Positions 12,703-24,092 of a stretch of 64,000 bases of DNA are shown here, one piece after another (within the stretch, counting starts at the first letter, position 1; every line of letters begins with the position of its first letter). The position numbers were made by a program, and so were the translations under genes. The stretch comes from Okapia johnstoni. Taxonomy: Eukaryota > Chordata > Mammalia > Artiodactyla > Giraffidae. The DNA lies in the NCBI GenBank assembly GCA_024291935.2, contig CM044322.1, forward strand, positions 65,525,405-65,589,404, given 5' to 3'. The notes beneath the pieces are model-generated. The model saw only the letters and a list, made by a program, of their open reading frames with translations. It was not told the origin of the DNA and made no database searches.

Positions 12703-12920
12703 ACTTGTGTGTTAGTCGCTCAGTTGTATCCAACTCTTTGCAATCCCATGGACTATATCCACCAGGCTCCCCTGTTCATGGAATTCTCCAATTCTCCAAG
12801 CAAGGATACTGAAGTGGGTTGCCATTCTCTTTTCCAGGGCATGATCCCAACTGAGCGATCAAAATTGTGTCTCCTGCATTCAGGGAGATTCTTTACCATC
12901 TGAGCCACCAAGGAAGCCCA
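12703..12920 (-). mobile_element. Bov-tA SINE nested in the old L1
   Basis: Antisense copy from TTAGTCGCTCAG to GCCACCAAGGAAGCC. The L1 words flanking it repeat imperfectly: 'ataaagaaattgtggtat' on the left and 'gtaaagaaactgtgggat' on the right. This is a long, aged target duplication that places the SINE after the L1. Confidence 0.93.
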
Positions 12921-13049
12921 GGTAAAGAAACTGTGGGATATATATAATTCAATCATAAAAAAGAATGAAATCTTGCCATTTGGGACAACATAGTTGAAAC
13001 TTGAGGACATTATTCCAAGTGAAATAAATCAGAGAAGGACAAATGCTGA

Positions 13050-13050
<1 letters not shown>

Positions 13051-13090
<40 letters not shown>

Positions 13091-13118
13091 CACATATATA
13101 TATATGTATATATATATA

Positions 13119-13157
<39 letters not shown>
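13051..13157. repeat. (TC)n-(TA)n low-complexity tract
   Basis: About 22 bp of TC repeats pass into about 85 bp of TA repeats with sparse C and G interruptions. It lies inside the old L1 3' UTR, at a place where such tracts often grow. Confidence 0.97.
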
Positions 13158-13160
<3 letters not shown>

Positions 13161-13245
13161 AAGCTCATAGGTACAGAAAACAGATTGGTGGTTGCCAGAA
13201 GTAAGAGTTGGGGAGTGGAAGAAATGTGTTAGTTGATTTTGTTTT

Positions 13246-16200
13246 TAATTTAAACATACTAACTAATAATTTTGAAAAGAAAAAAGTTTGAATAGTTGTG
13301 ACCTCTTAAGACAAAACTCACAAGAATATTCTGCCCTCTCAGATGAACAGCAAGGTTAGTTTATCAGAAGTGATTTTTCCTTCTATTGGTTATGAAAGGG
13401 TCTTCCAGATCTTACAGTCAACTCTGGCCATGAATAATCATGAGAATGAGGTAACAGAAAGGGACAAGGAATTTCCCCAAGCATTTCTTAAACTTGGTTT
13501 TAAGATTGTATGTCCAAGATAAATTTGCCAAAAGTGTTTTCTCTGATTGAGTGGGGGGAAGATAAGCATTTCAAAAGACAATACTGCATTGCTGTTGGCT
13601 AGAGAGACTGGTCTCAGTGTTTGGGAGCCTGTAGTTGAGGTCAGATGCTATTGGAGGCCAGAACAACGAGAAAAAATTGTGAAAAAATATGAGGCGTTAA
13701 TTTGTCATCAAAACACATCTTATATTTTATAAAGAGAAATGAACTTCATTTTTTGGCCAGTGTGATGTTTTGGTCTGATGTTTTTTATTGATAAATTATC
13801 TACACATTCATCATGTTCTATATGTTGCAATCATAGCATCTTCTATATGAGTGACAGTGACATCATATCCCAACTAACAGAAGAGCATATGACTGTAAAT
13901 ATCTTCAGCTATTTGCAAGAGCAAGTTGTAAATTCATTCCACTTTAATGGCAACTCATTGATTGCTTCTTCAGGACCGTTGAAGGAAAATGTGCAAATAC
14001 TAAATTTAAAATGAAAAAGTGGGTGTTTGGTTTAAATTTGCTTAATATTAGACTCATCAATTAAGTTTTGAAGCACTTTATCTAGAATAAGACATAATAC
14101 TCTACAAGTTTTCAAAGAAAATGTAATAATATTTTGAGATTGTTGTATGGTTTGGGGTGTTACTGACAATAGTAACAGGTCAAGCTATATATTTATAAGC
14201 TACTTGGACTTGATTATTTATGATTTTAATGGAGATTTTATTGCACATTTATGGTAATTTCCCCTTTCAAACTCATTATTTTATTGAATCAGTTGAATCT
14301 CACATTCTGTTTTTTTCCTGAAATGAGAATGTTAGCCGTTTGTTCAATTTTCATAATGAAATACAATTATCATATATTAGAAAAAGATTTTTACTTTCTG
14401 AAGTCAGATTATTTAAAAACTGATTCCCAACCGAACACAAGGGAATAATTTAATTTCTGCTGACATCATAAATTATATGAGTTCAATGTAAGTAGCTTAT
14501 GAAAGATAGGAGAACAATTAAATTATATCCTAAAGATTTATTCTAACAGAATAAAAGTTTAAAAGAAGGATTTTCTAATGAAATTCAAATAATGTATTTT
14601 ATTCACAAAGAGCAGTGAGGCAGAATATTTTCCCTAAAGAAACATTATTTTATAAGTAAGGTTGAGATAGTGTAAAAGATATTTATAAGATGATGAATTA
14701 ATTTTCACGTAATATATGGTCACAGGGTCTATTTTATCTGTTTTAAATATACTTCCCTTCTGTTAATATTTTATTATTTAAGTCTTTGTAAAAGTCACAA
14801 AGCATATAGTGTTCTTTTTCATATTGTTAATTGCAAATTTGAGACATCATAACACTTATTATACTGAGTAACCCTGACAGTATATTATTTTATGAGTTGT
14901 AGGTAGATTGTGTAAGATCAAGAAAGAAATTCAGTCACATTATCTAATGTTCTAAATGAGGGAAGTAGCTGACTTCTTTGAAGATTATGGTAACTTATTC
15001 TTTTACAATTAGCAATGAGCACTTTCCATAAAGATTACATGAAACTATAGGTATACCAACAGGAATATTTTCTTTGTACGCATCAATTCCACCATTGTAA
15101 TGAACCAGAAACCTCATTGTATTGATGCCTTTTTATAAATATCCTTTAATTTCACCTGCTCTTCTTCATTTCCATTATCAGTCACTTAGTTTAACCCACA
15201 GTAACACTTTTCTTGTCAAATCCATGTATTTTTCCCTTGATTGTTGCAGTTTGTCTTCTTAGCACATATATGTTGAAATCTTATATAGTTGGTCAATTTA
15301 AAATTCATCAGTGAGTCCTCAATCCTCACATATAAATCTAAAACTTGTATAGGATATATTATCCTATTAAATATGTGTTTGTAACTCCTCTCCCATTACT
15401 CCAAGAAGGGAGAAAATTGTAAGCAAATCATAGGATTATCAATATTATAAGTCTTGATAAGGAACTACTGGATGCTGAGTACCTTAGACTCTTCATTTCA
15501 GGCCTGAATAAATCTTGGGTATTGCAGGAGTGGACTAGTGAGATAAAACCAGCAGACATTAGATGTTCTTTTTATTTCATTAGGCCCTGAAGGTATAATT
15601 GTTAGATTAATAAACTCTTCCACAATTTATCACTAATCCTGCCTCTAAATTCTACATGATTAACGTAAAAGTTTTTGGAATGAAGTGTGAAGCAAACATC
15701 TTTCTTTCTAATTTATTTTAATTTCAAAGTATTTCAGTTTCAGTTTCCCAATAATGTTTCTTTCCTTATCTCTTGATGGATATTGTACAGAAGTTGTGAT
15801 GGGCACCCAAGCAATGCAGTTAAGATAATTTGTATAGCAGACAGAAAGTCTTCCACCCAAGAAAACTTTGCTGTGACTCTGCACCATCCCTTTGTACTTC
15901 ACTCAAGTTACAATGAAAGCAGTGCATATTCTCCTAATAACAGAACATCTCCCTCTCTGTAACTGAACTTCTACCTGTCAGCACTATAATTTTGGTTATT
16001 CCTTCTTCTCTATGATATTCAGTATATGTCTTTCATTTTTATTCTACTCATTGGTATTTAAATATACATGGAGTTCTCCCATTTTCTTTGAAGTTTGTGC
16101 CTTATGCCACTCCAGTTGTGGAAATTTCTCTTATTTTTGCTTTATAACCAAGTTAGATTTTTCAGCACTCATTCTCTTCTTTTTCCACTTTCATTCATCC

Positions 16201-16399
16201 CTAAATCCATTAAATCTAGATATCATACTGTGAAACTCTGTTTGTTGAATCCAAAAGTTTTTCTACTGACTGTCTTGACTTTTCTAATTTGATAGTTTTG
16301 GACAATACATAATTCTTGAAATAGTATTTGGTTTTTGTGTGTGTGTATGCATATAAATACACATAAATTCATGCATATGTGGAAGTTCTACAATCAAGT
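13246..16399. other. AT-rich DNA, nothing recognised
   Basis: About 3.1 kb with no element I can name. Open frames at 13547, 13778, 14251, 16012 and 16095 are short, low-complexity or hydrophobic by base composition, and show no domain. A GT stretch lies near 16336. Confidence 0.5.
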
Positions 16400-17389
16400 C
16401 CTATTGGCCTTAAACAAAAGTAGAAGATATAAAGAAGAGGTGGCAAGAATACACAGAAGAACTATACAAAAAAAGATCTTAATGACCCAGGTAACCACGA
16501 TGGTGTGATCACTCATCTAGAGCCAGACATCCTGGAATGTAAAGTTAAGTGGGCCTTAGGAAGCATCACTGCAAACAAAGCTAGTGGAGGTGATGGAATT
16601 CCAGCTGAGCTATTTCAAATCCTAAAAGATGATGCTTTTAAAGTGCTGCACTCAAAATACCAGCAAATTTGGAAAGCTCAGCAGTGGCCACAGGAATGGA
16701 AAAGGTCAGTTTTCATTCCAATCCCACCAAAGAAGGGCAATGCCAAAGGATGTTCAATGGATCGCACAATTGCACTCATTTCTCATGCTACCAAGGTGAT
16801 GCACAAAATCCTTCAAGCTAGGCTTCAACAGTATATGAACCGACAGCTTCCAGATATACAAGCTGAATTTAGAAAAGGCAGAGTAATCAGAGTTCAAATT
16901 GTCAACATCCATTGGATGAGAGAAAAAGCAAGAAAATTCCAGTAAAAACATCTACTTCCTTGACTATGCTAAAGCCTTTGTGAGGATTACAACAAACTGT
17001 GGAAAATTCTTCAAGAGATGGGAATACCAGACCACTTTACCTGCCACCTGAGAAACCTATATGCATGTCAAGAAGCAGCAGTTAGATCTCGACATGGAAC
17101 AATGGACTAGTTCAAAATTTGGAAAGGAGTATGTCAAGGTTGTATATTGTCACCCTGCTTATTTAGTTTATATGCAGGGTACATCATGCAAAATGCCGGG
17201 CTGGATGAAGCACAAGCTGGAATCAAAAATGCTGGGAGAAATATTAATAACCTCAGATATGCACATGACACCACCCTAATGACAGAAAGTGAAGAGGAAC
17301 TAAAGAGCCTCTTGATGAAGGTGAAGGAAGAGAGTGAAAAAGCTGGCTCAAAACTTGACATTCAGAAAACTAAGATCATGGCAGCCAGA
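16400..17389 (+). mobile_element. BovB LINE reverse-transcriptase fragment
   Basis: Sense BovB from the linker before the RT to just after the palm domain. 16505-16945 encodes 'ASGGDGIPAELFQILKDDA' and 'WKRSVFIPIP', the N-terminal RT signature. The frame then breaks and resumes at 17147 with the palm region. The catalytic YADD reads YAHD (17258-17269). The copy lacks its 3' end and stops at 'aagatcatggca', which is unusual for a LINE and implies later deletion. There are several stops and frameshifts. Confidence 0.93.
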
Positions 17390-17756
17390 AGTAATCTTCA
17401 GCCAAGTCACCTAAATCCAAATATAATAATAATTCTTAAAAAACTTGGCTCTCTACTAGATGTGCCCCAATTAGATTGCTCAGTCCTGATGACCTTTGGG
17501 ATTCAGCCCCAGAATGATGTCATTCTCCATTTCATATTGGAGTCTTTACTGTCTGAATCCCTGGGAAGTGCCATTAAGATTATAAGAGGCTCCTAATCAT
17601 TGTTCTCTAATTTTTTTTTTCACCCTACAGACTCACTGATTTTAGTAAGATTCACATTTAATATTGTCACTTCTCTATCTTGTAGTGACCCCACCCAACT
17701 GCTTTAGTTTAATAATTAATCATAATCATTTTAAAATAATATATGAGGAAAAATGA
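17390..17756. other. No recognised repeat
   Basis: The frame from the BovB runs on to 17596 across this DNA, but the residues after the BovB edge match nothing I know. Confidence 0.5.
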
Positions 17757-17990
17757 TGCATATCAAGTATCACATAGCAGGTTCTAAGTGAATTATGTAT
17801 ATTAACACATTTATTAATGAAAATATCACTGTGAAATATGTATTGCTGTTATACTCTTTTGTCTTCATTTTGCCATTGTTTATTTATTTATGCGTTAATT
17901 TATTTAAAGGTAAAGAAATCAAGACAAAAACTCTGGCTCAGCATCACACAGCTGATAAAGTTACTGGCCAGGTCATACAAAAGATAAAAA
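17757..17990 (-). mobile_element. MIR SINE, antisense
   Basis: The signature of reverse MIR is visible: 'gtatattaacacatttatt' and, further on, 'ggctcagcatcacacagct' before 'gttactggcca'. The centre is interrupted by AT-rich DNA. Ancient and diverged. Confidence 0.6.
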
Positions 17991-18059
17991 TCACAAAACT
18001 TAATTCGTTCACATGAACTTTAATGTGTAGACTAAATAATTTTCCTTCCTTAAAGAAGA

Positions 18060-18425
18060 GTTTATCTTTTCTCTTGCAGGCCTTCTTACCTTCTTTACAC
18101 TTGAAGACTATTTGGTTAAGTCTTGTTTCACTCTACAACTTCTATTTTAAGAACACTTCCAATCAGAGACATTTTTGACTCCCCGAATCAGGGGTTTCTC
18201 CTCACCCCCTACCTCTGCTTGTGCACTTCTAGAATGCTCTCTACCACTTTTGTCACATCTCTGTCTCTGCCTTGTGTGAATTACCTGTTTATTTGTTCAT
18301 TTCCTTTGCTAGTGTACAAGCTTACTGAAGCCAGAAACTTTCAACATCTTGCTTATTGTTTCTAACCCTGGGCAGTGTCTCTTCTGTGACAAACACTGAA
18401 TAAATATTAGTTCAATCAATTAAGA
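18060..18425 (+). mobile_element. L2 LINE 3' end
   Basis: Follows the L2 3' end in order: 'ctcaccccctacctctgc', 'gtgaattacctgtttattt', 'agcttactgaagccagaaac', 'ctaaccctgggcagtg', 'gaataaatattagttcaat'. The 3' UTR and terminal part only; no coding remains. Confidence 0.78.
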
Positions 18426-18974
18426 TTCTAAAGACTAAATACTCAGTATCAAGCAAATCCGAACACTTATAAACCTGAATATAACTATTGCATTGCATAT
18501 TAAGTATCTTAAACTTTTTATGTCTGCAACAGATTGTAGTTTATCATTTAAATGGTGGCTAGTAATTTGGGGCACCGAAAAAAAATGTTGTGCTCTTTCC
18601 ACTTGTCTAAGTATCAGTTTGGCTGTCTTCTATCTTGTAGGGTTATGTGATAAACATCTTGTAATGTACAAAATAAAATGAAACTTCTTGTATTTTGTTA
18701 TGCAGATGTGTGTTATAAGTGATCTCTTAATATGTCCTAGCAGTTCCTGAAATGGGATATATAAACACTGAGAACTATTTTGAATTTGAAAAAAAAGTCA
18801 CTAAAATATTGAACTTAAATCAGGAGAGTTAAGAATAGAGTAGTCAGCTATCTAAGGTTGAAGAAGAAAGCAGGAAGAAAGTAATTTAGGAATGTGGTTC
18901 ACTCTTGGATAAAAAGGTCATGCCAGAAAGAGCATAGATATGCTTTTGAACAGTTGGAGGGGAGTGGTGCTTGC
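18426..18974. other. No recognised repeat or gene
   Basis: About 550 bp of AT-rich DNA with no nameable element. Confidence 0.5.
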
Positions 18975-19054
18975 TGCATTTTTAAATTTTATTTTTCAAT
19001 AAAAATTGTGTATATTTCAGGTGTAAAACATGATAACTTTATATACATATGGTG

Positions 19055-19223
19055 TGCAGTCACTCAATTGTATCTGACTCTTTGTGACTCCATAGGTTGT
19101 AGCCCATTAAGCTATTCTGTCCATGGGATTTCCCAGGCAAGAATACTGGAATGGATTGCCGTTTCCTCCTCCAGAGGATCTTCCCGACCAAGGGATCGAC
19201 CCCATATCTCTTGCATCTCCCAA
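19055..19223 (-). mobile_element. Bov-tA SINE, nested, promoter end missing
   Basis: Antisense copy from GCAGTCACTCAATTG to 'gggatcgaccccatatctc'. The terminal tRNA-like 40 bp is absent, so it is 5'-truncated. Inserted in the antisense L1. Confidence 0.9.
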
Positions 19224-19556
19224 TATTCATAGTGTAATAATTACTACTGTCAAGCTAATGAATGTAGCATTCCCTCACCACAGTTACCATTTTTTGTGTG
19301 TGCTTCTGTGTGATAAGAATGCCCCAAATCTACTCTCTTAGCAAATGTTCAGTATTCAGTACAGTATTAGTAATAGTAGTCACCATACTGTACAGTAGAT
19401 CTTTAGACTTATTTATCCTAAATAACTGCACTTGTACCCTTTGATCATTTTCCCAATCTCCTGCTCTGAGTAACCACAAGTCCACTTTCTGATTCTGTAT
19501 TTACCTTTTCTAATTCCACATATAAGTGAGATCATGTAGGTTTTTTTTTTCCTTTC

Positions 19557-19680
19557 TGTTGTTGTTGTTTAGTCTCTAGGTTGTGTTTAACTCTTTGCAA
19601 ACACATGGATTGTAGCCCACCAGGCTCCTCTATCCGTGGAATTTCCAGGGCAAGAATACTGGAATGGGTTGTCATTGTCT
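19557..19680 (-). mobile_element. Bov-tA SINE, 5'-truncated, nested
   Basis: Antisense copy from GTTGTTGTTGTTTAGTC to 'gaatgggttgtcattg'; the tRNA-like half is absent. Similar words (CTTTCT) lie on both sides, consistent with a short target duplication in the L1. Confidence 0.9.
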
Positions 19681-20288
19681 TTCTATATCTGGTTTATCTT
19701 ACTTTGCATAATTTCCTCCAGGTCTATTTATATTGTAGCAAGTGGCAGGATCACCTTCTTCTTTAAGATTAAATAACATTATATAGATATATATTTAATT
19801 TAATGTAACATTATATTTGATGTTGTTCCTATATATAAAATATTTTCTTTATGCATTCATCGATTGACAGACATTTACATTTTGTCCATACCTTAGGTAT
19901 TGTAAAGTTGCGATGAACATAGGAACATAGATATCTCTTCAAAGTACCAATTCCATGTTATATGGATATACCCAGAAGGATTACTGGATCATATGGTAGT
20001 TCTATTTGTAATTTTTTGAGTAATCTCCATATGGATTTACATAGTCCCTCAACCAATTTACATACCCACCAACAGTATATAGAACATCTCTTTTCTTTAC
20101 ATCCTTTCTAACACTTATCTCTTATCTTTTCTGAGATGTAACTAAAAATTAAAACTAAGACTTTTGGTTTGAGATTTCAGTCTGTCAACCAACCATACTG
20201 ATTTTAGGGGCAAAACTCTAGTATATAACAGATATACATATTAGTTTTGCCAGCAAGACCAACTGAAATTTTATACTTAAGCAGCATA

Positions 20289-20494
20289 GGCTTCCCTAGT
20301 GACTTAGATGGTAATGAATCTGCCTGCCAGTTCAGGAGATGTGGTTTGATCCCTGGGTCAGGAAGATCCTCTGGAGAAGTAAATGGCAACCCACTCAAGT
20401 ATTCTTGCCAATGGACAGAATAGCCTGGAGGGCTACAGTTAATACGGTTGCAAAGAATCAGACACGACTGAGAGTCTAACACTCTCACTTTCAG
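20289..20494 (+). mobile_element. Bov-tA SINE
   Basis: Sense copy from GGCTTCCCTAGTGAC to the CACTCTCACTTTCAG tail, with a small deletion where 'tggagaatcc' normally follows 'attcttgcc'. Confidence 0.92.
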
Positions 20495-20500
20495 CATTGG

Positions 20501-22729
20501 CTATGTACTTTAAGATAAAAAGAAATCAAAATCCAGCCAATCAGTCTTTCTTATCGTGAAGTAGTTGAGTTTTGACATGCATATGTATGTGTGTGTCTAT
20601 GTGTGTGTGAATTGAAGACCTCTCTAATTACTTCTGAAGAATTTTAAATCGCACTGGATTTCAATAAAGATTCTAGGATATTTATGACCTGCACAGTTTA
20701 TTTGCACAGATGGGTTGCTCAAAAATTAAAAGTTCATCCATCATATACTGCTTATGCCAAAGCATGAACCTCAGATGTGAATACAGTTGTCTAAGGTAAA
20801 CATATATTGAACAGAAAGAATTTTCAAAATTTGACCTCTTGACTTCTGAATCTAAACTAAAACAGAGAAGCCTGTTCAGTGGGAAACGGAAACACTACTT
20901 AGAAGTATAAAACAATAAAACATATTCATGGAACAACAAAGGTCAACCCACAGTTTACTACATAAATGGTGTGTACTTCATAAATTTGCTAGCCTGGGCT
21001 AATATGATTCCATATCTTGGCTTATTTTGCTGTGGTCAGAGGGATCACTTGTGAGATAAATATTTTTTGACATTTTAAGGAACTATTCCCTCATATTATT
21101 CATTTTTAGAATTCAGAGTTCAATTGTGGGTCATCACAGTAACTATTTTTCATAAACTCCTAGACTTTATCAGTTTTATCTGGAACCACTTCATGAGTTC
21201 CAATGTAATATTGTAGAAGAGAAACAGCTTTTCAAAAACCACAATTTCTTATGTGAACAGAATCCTTTATCTCTGCTCAGTCTACAGGGAAGTGTTACAA
21301 TGATGAATGACTTTCAATCCCCCTACTTTTCTCTCCTTAGCATTACAAATTTTCATTTGGTAGGTCACTCTCCTGTCTGAGGAGTTGCAATTCTCAGATT
21401 GAAAAGTCTCATTATGGGGGTGTTTGAATCCTCCTGTCAGTCGTGAATCAGAGCAAGTTTAGTCTGTTTATAATGTCTGTCATTTTCTAGCTTGTACAGT
21501 GTATTATTGTAACTAATATTCTGACTTAAATAATGTTCTTACTGTTGTCACTGAAAAGTTGCCTCACACTAAGTGATGGATCTCTCATTGCAAATATAGA
21601 AAAATTGCCTTTTGTGAAGTCTTCAAGAACTCAGATCAAAGAATCCAAACTCCCAAATTTCAATTTCCCACTTGATACTTGGACCCTGCAAGAAGGGAGG
21701 AGGCCATGAACAGCTCAAGTGATCCACCTAAGGTAGGGGTAGTGAATCTCTAGCAGGAATTTCAAAGTCCCTGCCATTGTGGGTTTAGCTCCCAGTAAAC
21801 AGAAAAGCTGAGAAAGCATATGCAAATGCAGAGATGAATTGTATCATATATCAGCAAAATTAGGAACACTGTCCCTGAGACTCAAGATTGTGTCACCTTC
21901 ATGGTCTGTTCCTGGTCTGAGCAGAATTTCCTTCATCCTGGAATCTCTTCCCTCATCAACTTTCAGTTTAAATAATTTGAAAACAATGGCATGAAGGGTA
22001 TTCAGAAAGAAAACATTATTTTGGAGCAGGATGTCATGAAATCAGCTAGGCATGCAACAAAGCGTAGAAGAAAAGGAAGATGGTGATTGTGAGACAAGTC
22101 ATCTTCTATATTTGTGACAAAACTGAAGTCAGAAAACATATAATAATAGCGATGCTAAAAAAAGCAAGTTAAATTTTGGGTGCTTTACTGATACATACCT
22201 ATGTCTCAATGCCACCGTTCCAGAATACAACCAACAGTGGCCTCTACAACAAACCAATGCCAGCTCAGCAGTGCCTTATAATGCCATTGGACCCCTTGTC
22301 TGATCACTGTGACAAGAGCACAAGGTTTAGGGGAGGATATTAACCTTCTTCACAGGTGGCAAGTGTCTCTGGAATAGGATTTATCAGACCAAGAGTTGGA
22401 TGTACTTTTGTGCAGAGAGATTAATGTGGTTGTAACCACAGCCTGCCCTGAAGTGATAGGCCTATGTCTGTTATTCTAATTCCAGTATAGGGAAATGGAT
22501 TTTTTAAAAGTTGACTTTAATAGCTTGAAAATAAGAATCTATGAATAAGAGTTTCAGTTTAGGGAAGGGGATGCAATGGGTCACTGTGTTTCAGAGGCAT
22601 TTATAAATAATAATAATAATAATAAAAATATGAATTTTAAAATTGACTTTAAAATGCATTCACAAAATAATTTCAGATAAGTTTTCTCTTTCCTCCAAAG
22701 AAGTATTTATTTATTATTACACACATATG
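20501..22729. other. Longest stretch low in young repeats
   Basis: About 2.2 kb without a repeat I can identify, apart from an (AAT)n run near 22605-22624. Base composition is slightly richer in GC around 21650-22450. No long open frame and no clear splice pattern. Confidence 0.5.
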
Positions 22730-22935
22730 AGGACTTCCCTCTTGGCTCAGATGGTAACAAATCCACCTGCAGTGCAGGAGACCCACGTTCAATCCTTGGG
22801 TTGGGAAGATGCCCTGGAGAAGGGCATAGCAACCCACTCCAGTATTCTTGCCTGGAGAATCCCAGGAACAAAGGAGCCTGGTGATCTACAGTCCATGGGG
22901 TGGCACAGAGTTGGACACAATTGATCAATTAAGCA
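22730..22935 (+). mobile_element. Bov-tA SINE
   Basis: Sense copy from GGACTTCCCTCTTGGC to the GTTGGACACAATTGATCA tail followed by a short CA run. Confidence 0.93.
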
Positions 22936-22954
22936 CACACACATATAAACTGAA

Positions 22955-23165
22955 CAATTGTTAGAGCTCAGCCTCTAGACTGGGTTTACATGTTGGCTTT
23001 TCCATTAACCCTGGGGAAGCATTGACTGTATGTTCTTGATTTTCTCATCTATAAGGGCAGATTATAATAATTCCTTATTCTCAGGTGTGTTGGGAGGATT
23101 CATTGCATTAGTGCATGTAAGCCAGTAAGCCATTCAATAAAGGTTAGCAAGCATTATAATTAACA
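22955..23165 (+). mobile_element. MIR SINE
   Basis: Sense MIR features occur in order: 'agcctctagactgggttt', 'gattttctcatctataag', 'ttgggaggattcattgcat', and the terminal 'cattcaataaaggttagc'. It lies directly beside the Bov-tA. Confidence 0.82.
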
Positions 23166-23835
23166 TTGCCATCACTATCAGCCTTTTGTAAAAATTATAA
23201 TGTCCTCAAAATGCTCAACACAGAATATTATGTAAATACAAAATAAAAGCCAATAGTCTATATGCATATCTATCGTATAATTTGAGTTATTTTAAACATA
23301 TGACTGTATAGAAAAATAAACAATTGCTTTACCGTAGGTGAAGGGATCTAGCAGAATCAGTACAGACTAGACTAGTGTTTTGATGAAATATTATGCATGT
23401 GATCTAGAAAATGGATTAGTAGGCATCAAATGTGGAGGGAGAAAAACCAGGATAGGAGGAAATACAGTAGTTTAGGTCTTAGTTATTTAAAAATTGAATT
23501 AGGATCGTGATGGTTATGGAAATAGAGGCTGTCAGTCTGAGAGATTATTTTGGAAGTACAATGGATGGGTTCAGGGATACATTGGTATGGAGCCTGAGGT
23601 CGAAAACCAGTCATTCTGGCCACCAGAATGGTGGAGTATCTGGGTTAATTCCAGAAATACTGAATATTGGAAGAGAGACAGGTTTGGTGGGAAAAAAAAA
23701 TCATAAGAAAATTTGGAGCTGGCTGAAATGGACCCAACTTTGTACATTCAAAGGGTAGTTATAAGGAGTGTGTAGAGTTTAGTGATGAGGGGTTTGGGCT
23801 AAAGATAAAATTTAGAAGTCCTTGGTTTAATCCAA
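23166..23835. other. No recognised repeat or gene
   Basis: About 670 bp. The open frame at 23507-23758 has no recognisable domain. Confidence 0.5.
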
Positions 23836-24045
23836 GGTGGCACAGTGGTAAAGAATCCACCTGCCAATGCAGGAGACACAAAAGACACAAGTTTGATCCC
23901 TGGGTCAGAAAGATCCCTTGGAGGAGGAAATAGAAACCTGTTCCAGTATTCTTGCCTGGAAAATTCCATGGACACAGGAGCTGATGGGTTACAGTCCGTG
24001 GGGTTGCAATTAGTCAGACACAACTGAAGTGACTTAGCATGGCAC
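23836..24045 (+). mobile_element. Bov-tA SINE
   Basis: Sense copy lacking the first few bases (starts GGTGGCACAGTGG). It carries an insertion of about 10 bp with a repeated 'gacacaa' before the B box. The tail is 'gtgacttagcatggc'. Confidence 0.92.
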
Positions 24046-24049
24046 ATCA

Positions 24050-24092
24050 CAGACTGTAGCCTGCCAGGCTCCTCTGTCTATGGGATTACAAA
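24050..24092 (-). mobile_element. Short antisense Bov-tA/BovB tail fragment
   Basis: About 43 bp reads the reverse complement of the SINE centre ('gactgtagcctgccaggctc'), immediately after the sense copy. It is the inverse of the preceding copy's own middle, so the two can fold on each other. Confidence 0.8.

Larger units (their letters stand above)
9722..13245 (+). mobile_element. Composite old L1, internally deleted and invaded
   Basis: 9722-10065 matches the start of an old L1 5' UTR: 'gaagatgggggaatgagaag', 'gtctgatgtaaccat', 'cccatcccgcatttccc', 'atcagagatctgaaatgg'. At about 10075 it jumps to ORF2, starting with 'cccagaacactcttccc', so the rest of the 5' UTR, ORF1 and the ORF2 start are missing. 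ORF2 then runs through the C-terminal half, with frames broken throughout; 11114-11338 retains 'LPKAIHRFNAIHIKILMVFF'. The 3' end lies beyond 12920 ('ggtggttgccagaag'). A Tigger, an inverted L1 block and a Bov-tA interrupt it. Dead element. Confidence 0.82.
18975..20145 (-). mobile_element. Old L1 3' end, antisense, split by two SINEs
   Basis: Antisense 3' UTR and end of ORF2: 'tcaggtgtaaaacatgataac', 'tactgtacagtagatcttta', 'ctaattccacatataagtg', 'gttgcgatgaacatagg', 'ggatcatatggtagttc' and 'cccaccaacagtatatag' appear in the expected order. Two antisense Bov-tA copies interrupt it. 5'-truncated near 20145. Confidence 0.88.
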
